Assembly: GCA_947184155.2 (NCBI GenBank)
Contig: CAMXCT020000335.1
Span: 1,482,992-1,546,991 of the forward strand
DNA length: 64,000 nt
Reading direction: 5' to 3'
Source of the DNA: Cladocopium goreaui
Taxonomy: Eukaryota; Sar; Dinophyceae; Suessiales; Symbiodiniaceae
Shown here: positions 28,301 to 38,900 of the stretch, piece by piece
Layout: every line of letters begins with the position of its first letter
Numbering within the stretch: the first letter of the stretch is position 1
Program-made: the position numbers and the translations under genes
Notes under the pieces: generated by a model
Databases searched by the model: none
Told to the model about the DNA's origin: nothing
The model's input: the letters and a program-made list of their open reading frames with translations, nothing else

Positions 28301-29243
28301 GTTTCTCCATCAACCAATTGGAGTTAGCGTTTTTCCCTCGATTTTGCGGAGTTTCTCCATCAACCAATTGGAGTTAGCGTTTGTCCCTCGATTTTGCAGA
28401 TTTTCTCCACCAACAAACTGGAGTTAGCGTTTGTCCCTCGATTTTGCAGATTTTCTCCATCAACAAACTGGAGTTAGCGTTTGTCCCTCGATTTTGCAGA
28501 TTTTCTCCATCAACCAATTGGAGTTAGCGTTTGTCCCTCGATTTTGCAGATTTTCTCCATCAACCAATTGGAGTTAGCGTTTGTCCCTCGATTTTGCACC
28601 TTTTCTCCATCAACCAATTGGAGTTAGCGTTTGTCCCTCGATTTTGCACCTTTTCTCCATCAACAAACTGGAGTTAGCGTTTGTCCCTCGATTTTGCAGA
28701 TTTTCTCCATCAACCAATTGGAGTTAGTGTTTTTCCCTCGATTTTGCGGAGTTTCTCCATCAACCAATTGGAGTTGGCGTTTGTCCCTCGATTTTGCAGA
28801 TTTTCTCCATCAACCAATTGGAGTTAGTGTTTTTCCCTCGATTTTGCGGAGTTTCTCCATCAACCAATTGGAGTTAGCGTTTGTCCCTCGATTTTGCACC
28901 TTTTCTCCATCAACAAACTGGAGTTAGCGTTTGTCCCTCGATTTTGTAGATTTTCTCCATCAACCAATCAAATTGGAGTTAGCGTTTGTCCCTCGATTTT
29001 GCAGATTTTCTCCATCAACCAATTGGAGTTAGCGTTTGTCCCTCGATCTTGCACATTTTCTCCTTTAACAAACTGGAGTTAGCGTTTGTCCCTCGATTTT
29101 GCAGATTTTCTACATCAACCAATTGGAGTTAGTGTTTTTCCCTCGATTTTGCGGAATTTCTCCATCAACCAATTGGAGTTAGTGTTTGTCCCTCGATCTT
29201 GCACATTTTCTCCATCAACAAACTGGAGTTAATGTTTTTCCCT
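28301..29243. repeat. 50-bp minisatellite, about 19 units
   Basis: The unit TTTTCTCCATCAACCAATTG + GAGTTAGCGTTTGTCCCTCG + ATTTTGCAGA repeats head to tail with few changes; variants are CAACAAACTG for CAACCAATTG and GCGGAG or GCACCT for GCAGAT. One unit carries a 5-bp insertion near 28,966. Fifty is not a multiple of three, so the apparent open frames are not proteins. Confidence 0.95.
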
Positions 29244-29459
29244 CACTTGTTTTTCTTGCAGGCATCGACAGATGAGATTTAACTAGCAGCAAATGGGATT
29301 GAACCATCAGCAAATGGGGTCCATGTTTCACCATCACCGACTGGGATGTGTTTAGGTACATAGTCTATAAGAGGTATATAACCAAAGATTTGCTGGCTGT
29401 TGGTTTCAAAAATGTGTTTGATGATGTTTGATGCTCAATCATCTGTGCGATATTGGGGG

Positions 29460-29560
29460 GGACCTATGATGCGTAGATCTTGTCATCAGATATAGATATA
29501 TATTTTAATATATTTTAATATATATATATAGTATAATAATATAGTATATATATATACTTA
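29460..29560. repeat. TATATT-rich microsatellite
   Basis: ATATATTTTAATATATTTTA and ATATATAGTATA units precede the reverse-transcriptase fragment. Confidence 0.7.
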
Positions 29561-29594
29561 TATACACATTATCATCCTGGTGATGTCCTGACAG

Positions 29595-30290
29595 AATGTT
29601 AAATTCCAAGTCGAGGTGTACCGAGACCGACAAGGTTTCTTCCTTTCTGGAATGTTTGGGGTGGAAAAGCCGCAGAAGTTCACCGAAGACGGTCAGCCGT
29701 TGCTACGGGTGATTCTGAATTTGCGCCCGATAAACAGGGCATTGCGGATCATCCAGGGGGACATAAAGGAGCTGCCCATGGCCACCAGTTGGACTCAGCT
29801 TTGCTTGGAGGAGTCTGAGACGATTCACGTATCTCAGGCGGACATGAGCTCGGCCTTTTACTTGGTCAAGCTACCCAGAGCCTGGCGGCCCTTCATGTGC
29901 TTCAACTCCAAACTGGACGGCAGCAAAATTGGGAGGCGACCAGGTGTGACCTACGTCCCCAGCTGCGCTGTCCTCCCTATGGGGTGGAGCTCACGTGTGG
30001 GCTTGATGCAGATGGCGTCAAGAGAAATGATCAGGAGGAACATTGTGTCTCAGTGCGACAGAGCTGAGAAGGCAGATGGTGGCTCGACCCTGGTTCGTGG
30101 ACGTGCTCCGCAGAGCCGGAAATGAGTGTTTTTGGCAGGTTTACCTCGATAACTATATGGCAGGCGAAGTCGCAGCCAAAGGTTCAGGCGGCGCTGCCTC
30201 CCGTGCCCTGCACTCAGAAGCGGTTGAAATCTGGACCAGGAGGGTGTGCTGTGCGCGCCAGACAAGCCAAATTTCAGGACCTGAAATTGG
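29595..30290 (+). pseudogene. Reverse transcriptase fragment, frame-shifted
   Basis: The first frame (to about 30,045) reads RLxF-like FGVEKPQKFTEDGQ, RVILNLRPINRALR, VSQADMSSAFYLVKLP (first catalytic Asp) and VPSCAVLPMGWSSRVGLMQM. A shift near 30,045 moves to a frame with ECFWQVYLDNYMAGE, the second catalytic box in which the usual second Asp of YxDD is Asn. A further shift gives EGVLCAPDKPNFRT and a stop. The order fits fingers and palm of an RT of the dinoflagellate YR or related retroelements. With at least two shifts, no thumb, RNase H or terminal repeats, it is a dead fragment. Confidence 0.65.
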
Positions 30291-30759
30291 ACGCATTGTA
30301 CTACAATGTAAGGCCACATTTTGGTGAGGGTATTGCCTTACATATGTTTTACTTGTACCTCGACCTTTTACAGATCAGTACCTCCGCTTTAGGTACCTGA
30401 AACATGTCCTAATTGACCGTTACAATCCAAATTTCAGGGTTTACTTCCCAAACGAGTCGCTTTGCAATTGGGTTAACGTGGATTTATGTTGGATATATCG
30501 AAATATATAGATGGATTCATAAACCAAACTTTAGTGGAGCCCTTATCACGAAAGGTAGCTCCAGTGGGGCTACCTTGAGTTTTGCTTTACGAAGTAGAAG
30601 GGGAGGGTGGCCAGCCCCGTTACCTGATTATTCAGGAGATTGCTAGTCATTTCAGTAACCCCCCCCCTCCCCTCCACGCCTCCCACGCACCCTAAGAGCA
30701 GACTCAAAACATTGTAATTTACAGTATTTTTGTTCTTTTCGGATCAAGAAACCACATTT

Positions 30760-30960
30760 TGTTACATGGTGAAACCTCCGTAAATACCAGTGTTTTTGCT
30801 AGGTGCTGGCCAAAAAACACTGTAAATACCGTGCTTTTTGCTACCAGAGGCAAAAAACATCGTAAATACCGTGGTTTTGGGCTTCCGACCCGCCAAAAAC
30901 ATTGGTATTTACGATGTTTTTTGCTCCGCGAGTTGCAAAAACACGCGAAACACCACCTAT
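30760..30960. repeat. GTAAATACCGTG repeats with a perfect 21-bp inverted repeat
   Basis: GTAAATACC followed by TTTTTGC recurs at 30,780, 30,821 and 30,862. The 21 bases at 30,850-30,870 recur in exact inverse orientation at 30,904-30,924 with a 33-base spacer, so a hairpin can form. No gene is seen. Confidence 0.7.
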
Positions 30961-31017
30961 TTGACGATTCTCGGCCACTACGGAACCGAGAAAAAACGCT
31001 GCAGGGGTAACACCAAC

Positions 31018-31660
31018 ACCCAACAACAACAACAACGACGACAACGACGACCACGACGACAACGACGACGACTACAACCAACAACAAACAACAACACGCA
31101 ACAACTCACAACAACACACAACAACACACAACAACACACAACAACACACAACAACACACAACAACACACACAACAACACACAACAACACACAACAACACA
31201 CACAACAACACACAACAACACACAACAACACACAACAACACACAACAACACACAACAACACACAACAACACACAACAACACACAACAACACACAACAACA
31301 CACAACAACACACAACAACACACAACAACACAACAACACACAACAACACACAACAACACACAACAACACACAACAACACACAACAACACACAACAACACA
31401 CAACAACACAACAACAACACAACAACACACAACGACACACAACGACACACAACGACACACAACGACACACAACGACACACAACGACATACAACGACACAC
31501 AACGACACACAACGACACACAACGACCACAACGACCACAACGACCACAACGACCACAACGACCACAACGACCACAACGACCACAACGACCACAACGACCA
31601 CAACGACCACAACGACCACAACGACCACAACAACCACAACAACCACAACACACAACACAC
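31018..31660. repeat. CAACAACACA / CAACGACCA microsatellite
   Basis: Nearly 640 bp almost purely of A and C on the plus strand, in blocks: CAACAACACA, then CAACGACACA, then CACAACGAC, then CAACAACCA. Long Thr/Gln/His or Val/Cys open frames here are artefacts of the repeat. Confidence 0.95.
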
Positions 31661-32057
31661 AACAACGTTTCGGACCGCTGTTCGCGCGCGGATTCAATTC
31701 GTGCGCGAATTCAATTTGATTTTCAGCAAAGATTTTGAAATCTCTGCATGTAACGACGTCAATATATCTATATGCATACGTATCCATATATCTATATATA
31801 TATATATACAGATACAAACATATATAAATATATGTATATATAAATGTTTTGTGTGCAGATTTGATTGTGGAATCCAACTTGAAGATTTCATGTGCCCATG
31901 CTTGTCAATAGAGGTTAATAGAGCATTTGTCTTTTATTTCGTTTTTGCGTCACACCTTTAGCCAGTCTTTGTCCTGGCTCAAGTCTCCGATTTTTTTCGG
32001 TTCGCACCCTATTCGACTCATCCTTTCTTTTCCGTAAAAGGCTAACGGCTAAAGCAT

Positions 32058-32246
32058 GCAGCACTGTCCCACCCCACCCCACCCCACCCCAATGCGTGGC
32101 GTAGCATCACCAACGTGATCAAGTCCAAAGGAACGTCATCACTGCCCCACCCCACCCCAATGCGTGGCGTAGCATCAACAACGTGATCAAGTCCAAAGGA
32201 AACGTCATCGCTGCCCCCACCCCACCCCACCCCACCCCACCCCATG
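32058..32246. repeat. CCCCA tracts with a 70-bp direct repeat
   Basis: Three CCCCACCCCACCCC tracts separate two nearly identical copies of AATGCGTGGCGTAGCATCA...GTGATCAAGTCCAAAGGAA (about 32,090 and 32,159). The minus strand has regular GGGGT runs. Confidence 0.8.
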
Positions 32247-32349
32247 GTGTCGCGAAACCCTCCGTACACTGGCAAATATGACATAAAAACCGCCGTGCCC
32301 TGCAGTACTGCGTTTCTTTCGGTGCGCGCGGACAAGGGTCCGGAAGGCA

Positions 32350-33100
32350 CAACAACCACAACAACCACAACAACCACAACAACCACAACAACCACAACAA
32401 CCACAACAACCACAACAACCACAACAACCACAACACACAACACCCCACACGCCACACGCCACACACCACACACCACACACCACACACAACACACCACACA
32501 CCACACACAACACACCACACACCACACACCACAACACACCACAATACACCACAACACACCACAACACACCACAACACACCACAACACACCACAACACACC
32601 ACAACACACCACAACAACCACAACAACCACAGCAACCACAGCAACCACAGCAACCACAACAACCACAACAACCACAACAACCACAACAACCACAACAACC
32701 ACAACAACCACAACAACCACAACAACCACAATCACAACCACAATCACAACCACAAGAACAACACCAACAACCACAGCCACAACAACAACAACAACAACTT
32801 CAACGACAACGACAACGACAAGGACAACGACAAGGACAACGACAAGGACAACGACAACGACAACAACAACCACAACAACAACAACAACAACAACTCGAAC
32901 AACACCAACACCAGCAACACGACCAACAACACCAACACCACCAACAAACCCAACCACACCAGCAACACTATCAATACCAACAACACCACCAACACCAACA
33001 ACACCAGCAACACCAACATTAACAACACCATCAACACCAACACCACCAGCACCACCAAGACCAGCAACACCACAACCACCGCCAACCCCAACCACACCGC
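32350..33100. repeat. CAACCACAA / CACCACACA microsatellite
   Basis: About 750 bp of A/C-only sequence on the plus strand in successive blocks: ACAACC, ACACACC, ACACACCACA, ACAACC again, then AACGACAAGGAC and ACACCAACAAC. The 300-codon frames on both strands are low-complexity artefacts. Confidence 0.95.
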
Positions 33101-33397
33101 CGAAGCCTTTCCGTCGCTTTTACCAGATTCCACTTCATGTTTTTAGAGAGAAAATGGCCGCGTCGTTTTTACCAGACTCCACTTCATGTTTTTTTCCTTG
33201 CCCTCTCCCCTTTTTTTTTCTTCGGTTCCTTTCTTGTTCACCTACCTTTTGTGTTTCCCCTCTCAAGTTGAAAATCATGACTCGAACCATTCAACCAGGA
33301 AATACTTCCTGATTGGCGGGTAAAACTCCAAAAGCTCCCAGGTTCAGTGGGTTCAATCATCTTGAGTCCATATTTTTCCTGGTTAACCCACCTGGTA
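33101..33397. other. Spacer, short direct repeat, no gene
   Basis: TTTTTACCAGACTCCACTTC with ATGTTTTT is repeated at about 33,116 and 33,167 (one difference). No coding signal is seen. Confidence 0.5.
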
Positions 33398-33502
33398 ACG
33401 TGCCCCATACTTAGCTAAGTTGGTTGAAATAACTCGGTGAAGTCTAGGGTTTGTGAGATAGATATATCATATCTATAGTATTCATGGGGTGAAACTAAAC
33501 CG
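33398..33502. mobile_element. MITE family B, degraded copy 3
   Basis: GTGCCCCATACTTAGCTAAG and the inner TAGATATATCATATCTATAG match the family; the right end is eroded. Confidence 0.5.
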
Positions 33503-33880
33503 ACGAACATCACTGGCAAAGGGCACCTCACAGGAAATGGTTGTTTAATCTTCAATTATCCCTATGGTTGGTGTTTATGCTTAAACATAAATGTCACATG
33601 TCCCAAAAATCTTCCAGATACAAGACTGATTATATATACATACATACACATGGATGCTTTTAGAAAAGTTTGTTTTTTTTCTAAATATCAAATATAAGAT
33701 GATAACGATGATATAAGCAGCATAGTCACCATAGTTATTGTGATTTTCAAATATGGAGATGGGTCAAGTGTACCACGCGTACCATCCGCCAGGAAAGTGG
33801 TGGGCGTGGAAGTGGTGCGTTCGCGCTATTCCATCGCTGAGGCGACATCGATGGAATCAACACATTTTTGGGGAAGCTCC

Positions 33881-34005
33881 TACAATGTGGTGCCCCCCAG
33901 TTATAAGTTGGTTTATAATCCCCATTAACTATAGTTATATCTACCATAAACCATAGTTATTGGACTTATCAACCAACTTAGCTATCTAGGGGGCCCCACT
34001 TTGTA
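33881..34005. mobile_element. MITE family B, copy 4
   Basis: TACAATGTGGTGCCCCCCAG to GGGGGCCCCACTTTGTA, with the usual GTTGGTTTATAA arms. Confidence 0.8.
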
Positions 34006-34184
34006 GTGGACGTTTGAAAATATATGGAGTTTTCAACTAGTTTCAACGTCATGAAACTACTTGATTTAAGAAACCAAGTCAGGAGATCACAGGAGATGGC
34101 TTGATCATATGGAATAATCATGGTATAAACCATTTGACTAGCCTCCCAGTAAACGAACACTAGACAAAATTACCGTTTTGGACA

Positions 34185-34335
34185 CCGGTAAAAATCATCG
34201 CTTCCTCAACGGAAGCCATGGCTTCCATGGCGCCAGGCGGCGTTGCAGCGCCTGGCACAAGAGGAGCCGGAGCAATGGAGGAGCCGGGAGCCATGTCGGC
34301 CTTGACTCAGAGTTGCCCCCAATTTTGGGGTTTCT
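34185..34335 (+). CDS. Possible short exon, unknown
   Basis: A GC-rich island with an open frame from an ATG at 34,218 (MASMAPGGVAAPGTRGAGAM, then Glu/Pro-rich) ends inside the adjoining MITE. Ala/Gly/Pro-rich composition differs from the AT-rich flanks. It is too short to assign. Confidence 0.2.
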
Positions 34336-34455
34336 TCAAGGTGGTGCCCCATAGTTAGCTAAGTTGGTTTATAAGTCCAATAACTAGGGTTGATTAGGGG
34401 GTTATATCTATAGTTAATTGGGGATTATAAACCAACTTATAACTGTCCCATTTTG
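34336..34455. mobile_element. MITE family B, copy 5
   Basis: TCAAGGTGGTGCCCCATAG at the left; AACCAACTTATAACTGTCCC at the right, with the end eroded. Confidence 0.65.
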
Positions 34456-34818
34456 GGTATATTGGACATCACCTTTTTTGGTAGCCATTATAGACCATAT
34501 ACCTAGTGGTTGGGTGATGTTCAATGGGGACATTTAATGACCCATGGGACTCCAAAAATGTCCAAGTCACCATGGGTTTTTTCAAAAATTCCCTGAAGCA
34601 GAAGTCATCGGTATCCCACGTCCTCCTTCCTCGAAAATGATGAACATGGGGATCCAATGGCACTATGATGGGGATTTTAATATATATCATAATGGAATGG
34701 ACGTAATAGTGATATTAGGCGGTATCTTGAAATGGGGATCCCCAAAACCATGGCTGTGGTCATACATGACGACTGGATGATTTGGGGGTAGCCTCAGGAC
34801 TTAGGAAAGTTTATTTTT

Positions 34819-34915
34819 CTGGTTGGTGGTTTCAAACATTTTTTTTTCCATCTATTGGGAATAGTCATCCCAACTGACTAATATGTTTCAGAGGGGTGGC
34901 TCAACCACCAACCAG
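34819..34915. mobile_element. MITE family D, copy 5
   Basis: CTGGTTGGTGGTTTCAAAC to GGCTCAACCACCAACCAG; TTTT on both sides may be the target duplication. Confidence 0.75.
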
Positions 34916-35110
34916 TTTTTGTAGCCATTGAATGGGGAGAATATGAGGAATGTACCGATTTGAGATGCAACCATCAAGAAATAGCTAGAACATGGAGGGT
35001 TCCCAAGTCATGTGGGATCCCTAGTCGTCACCGTTGTTTCAATATTAAGTCATGGTCATCTATGACGACTGGATGACTGGGACCCCCTTGACGAAACAGA
35101 CGCCTCCACA

Positions 35111-35190
35111 TGGTACTTGGTAGCTCACCCCAGCTGCAACTGCGCCCCTACTTACCCTATGACCGGGGTTGCCACGTTCTAACTGGGGTG
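35111..35190. mobile_element. MITE family H-like element
   Basis: TTGGTAGCTCACCCCAGCTG at the left pairs with AACTGGGGTGAGCTACGAAG at the right with few mismatches. Confidence 0.55.
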
Positions 35191-35848
35191 AGCTACGAAG
35201 TAAATAGTTAATCATCACAAGAATGGCTTATGAATGTAGATCCCCAAGCGAAAGCCTGAAATAACAGCGCATCTTAATGGCTGGGGAACATTGGCCCTGA
35301 TATGCGGCTTCTAAATTTGTTGGTTGCTAGACAGGGGAGGAGGCTGAGACGATCTGATTCTTACATCTGCCCAGTTGACAAACCCAATTCTGGATTTATG
35401 TTTGGGAATATCTCACATGTTTAGGGAATACTAAACATGAATAGACACTAGGTTATTTGCATCCGCATTAATTAGAAAGCTATTAGTTGGTAAAAGTGCA
35501 CCTTAATTTGTATGATTTACACCCTTAAGACTTACATCCTAATAAGTGATTATTGGGCACTCTAACAACTTATCCCATGAGTATCCCAGTCTTGTTGCAA
35601 AAAAATGTGTGTTGAGTTTCATTGAAGTCAAATTGGGCCCAGATTGTTAGCCATTGGTGAAAACTGTTGTGAGCAATATGTGGCCATATCGGCTGGCCAA
35701 ATATTTCCCAACCCACAAGTTCTTCGTTTGTTTGGGACAAGAACAGGAAAAACGCAACTTTAACTAGCAAAATACATGGTTTCCCTTCAAATAGCCACAT
35801 GTTTTTCGTTGAATCCCCTTGGTGTCTTGATGTTTTTTCCCCCTTCTG
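35191..35848. other. Spacer left of the YR retroelement
   Basis: AT-rich, no gene recognised and no clear repeat. Confidence 0.5.
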
Positions 35849-35981
35849 GGGAAAGGAAATGGAGCCCCGGAATTTCCTGCTGAACAATTCAGCATGCTAA
35901 GGGGTTGGTGGGTGGATTGCTTGCCATGGGTGCCATTTTGGCTCAAGTGCCCTGGCAAGCATCCACCCATTGTTTTGTTTT
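35849..35981 (+). repeat. Split direct repeat A1
   Basis: 133 bp, GGGAAAGGAAATGGAGCCCC to CACCCATTGTTTTGTTTT, repeated as A2. It holds a long hairpin with a spliced-leader-like loop and the start of the first open frame. Confidence 0.95.
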
Positions 35982-38900
35982 TGCATTCATGGGTGGCCTC
36001 GCGTATGGCCTGGCCTTTGGAGCTAGCGCCATTTTCGTCGCTGCGTGCTTGCAGGGCATTCTATGGGGTGGAGGACCCGGTTTGGGATGCCTTCATCAGA
36101 GCTGCCGGCGATCCGGGGGACGACTACCGGTTGTTGGCAGCTTTGCCTCCAGCCGCCCTCGCGGCCACGACCGAGGCGGCAACGATGGCTTCAGGGGAAC
36201 ACCTCACTGTAGTCCAGGCCGCACAGGTGGGATTGGTGTACCGTCTTGCGAGGCGGAAGTTGCACGTGGAGGCGGGATTGGACATCAGGTTGTGGGTGGA
36301 CCCGGACCCATGGGCAGACGCCCCAACGGCGACACCACCGATCATGGAGCCCACGGACACGTCGAAGGCTTTGGTGGAGAGGAAGATGAAATTTTCAGCG
36401 GTGCTGGACCAGGGGGACGAGTCAGAGTTCGTCATCTCCTCGGAGGAGCAAAAGCAGCGCTGGCTGGAGAACTTTGTACGCCAGACTGGTGGACTCCCGC
36501 TGGAACAGGAAGAACCCTCCACCGAGCAGATATCTGCCTTGCTGAGGAGGGTGAATTCAGGTGGAGCCCCCTACGCAGACTTCTCGGTGTGGCTGCCCTA
36601 CGGCAAGAAGGCTCACAGGACCCAGAAGTACCGGTCCTACATACCGGTGATGGGGGGCTACATCACGAAGGAGATCCCTGGCCCAGGGTCATTCGACCAG
36701 TGGAGAGCCAGCTTCAGGGTCTACAGGACGGCAATGCTCATGCTCGACATCCTGACGATGGCTACGTGCGTGGCGTACGAGGCCCATGTGGAGAAGCTGG
36801 ACCGACTTTTACCCAGGGGCCTGGCACCTCATCGTGGCGGCGGACGACCTTGGGAGATCAGAGCACTTGGTAAGACTGAGGGTCTCAGTGAACCTGGACA
36901 TCGCCAACGGCACGAAGGAACCAATGGGATGGGCAGCAGAAAACCCTTGGGAGTGCCTATTCAGGATGCTCGTGAAGGACAGCTCGTTCTGGGCGGAGCA
37001 GGTTCATGTGCCAGCGAATGCATGGCTGGCGCACGGATCCAAAGGAAAGCCGCTGACGCCGGCGGAAGCGGTCGCTGCAGCCTCAATTCAAGGAGGCATC
37101 AATGCGATCAAGCCGGACACGGAATCCACGGCGGGGACACCATCTTCGACACGAAGGACAAGGAACGCCAGGAGAAGAGAGGCGTCCAAACGGAAACAAA
37201 CAGATGCCGAAGGTCCGACAGACGCCAAGAAGATCAAAGGCGACGGGAAGGGCAAAGGCAAGGGGAAAGAGAAGCCACAGGCATGCTACGCCTGGAACAA
37301 CAACAATGGGGCCTGTGCTGGCTTACCACCAGGTGCCGCCTGCCAAGGAAGGGTGGCAAGGGCGCACGCATGCACCAAGTGCGGCTCGGTGGGACACCCT
37401 TCATGTCAATGCCCTCAGAAGGACGGTTGATCGCCCAGCTGCAGATGGATTGGTTTTGCAGGACCCCCACAACAAGGCGAAGGTCGGACATGGGAGATGA
37501 TGCCAACAAGACATCATGGTATCCACCACTTTGGATGTGGGCAGGCTCGAACGCTGACCGCCGGGGAAGAGAAAGGCGGGACAGCCGCAGCGGGGACAAA
37601 GATAAGGCCGGCGAAGAGAGATCAAGATCCAGGAGGCGTCGAAGGCAGCACAACGAAGACAAAGCCGAGTTCAACGGAAAGCTCATGACGTTGGACATTT
37701 ACCTGATGAAACGCAGGTTCTTCTTCCTGCACCTTTACTCAGGTCCCCATGACCCCTTGGGCACTACGTTGGAGAGGCTCGCAAAGAGGTGCAAGATGAA
37801 GGTCACGGTGGAAAGCTATGACCGTGAAAATGGAGGAGCCGATCTACTGGCAGATCAACCCTATGCGAAACTCCTCCAACAAGCCCGTGAGGGCAAGTGG
37901 GACGGGTACCACGCAGGGTTCCCATGTACCTCCTTCTCGAGATTGCGGTGGCGGGAGAGAGAGGGCTATCCAGGTCCATGCCGCTCCAGATCACACCCTT
38001 ATGGGATACCAGGGAACTCAGTTGCTCTTCAGAAGGAATGTGATCAGGGGACCCTACATGCCTCCAGGTCATTAATGATGGCTGAAGTCATTGCAAACTC
38101 CAGGCCTGACGACGTCATCAAGCCCGCAGTGACGGTGGAAAACCCCCCGCCATCCGACCACGACCAACATTGCTCGGCATGGGAACTTCCGGAAGTGCAC
38201 AGCGCGGTGGAAAAGCTGGACTGGACGAAGGTCGCCTTCACCTCCTGTCATTTCCAACGGAGGGTGGAGCTGGGCAAGAGGACCTTCAAACCCCAGATGT
38301 TCGCTGGGAGTTTGCTGGGCATAAGGTCTTTAGCCGGAACCTGCCCCTGTGGGAAAGCCGATCACATTCCTGTGGTAGGTAAGGCCAGATCGGTGGAATC
38401 GGGCCATTACTCAGACGAGCTGTGTGAGGCCTACGCTGAACTGGTCATCCATCACTTCAGGAGACTAGCCACCGCCGAGTTCTACGCCAAGAGGGAAGCA
38501 GACTTGAAGAAGGAGGTGGATGAACTACGCCGCAAGAGCGCCAAGAGGGAGAGGTCCCCATCACCAGCAGGGAATGCCGATGAACCAAGGGCAAAGACCA
38601 AAGAGGAGGAGGCGGAGCAGGCAAAAGCCGAAAGCACAGCCACCTCCAAATCAAAGGCAAGACCCAAGGAAGAAGATGAGTACACCTATGAGTACGAGAC
38701 GGAAGATGACGAGGACACGAAGGTTCCGATGAAGACGGAGAAGGACGACCCCAAGGAAGCAAAAGCATGGATTGGAGGGAGCGGCAACTACGGCATGCTG
38801 AAGGAGTCGAAGGCGAAGGAAAACAACCCAGCCAACCTCAACTACTTGGGCGGCATGAGGAACCCCACTGAAACGGTGGAAGGAATGCCAGGCTCCCTCA

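Noticed and set aside
28301-29243. CRISPR-like array of regular repeats
   Set aside because: The 50-bp units are contiguous without unique spacers, and the setting is eukaryotic.
30838-31877. Long open frames (about 300 codons) rich in Thr/Gln/His or Val/Cys
   Set aside because: They are translations of A/C microsatellites; all frames stay open because the repeat lacks stops.
32042-33146. Long Asn/His/Thr or Val frames, about 230-300 codons
   Set aside because: Same reason; low-complexity repeat translation on both strands.
36124-36522. Minus-strand 132-codon frame in the YR element
   Set aside because: It is a shadow of the GC-rich gag region on the plus strand.
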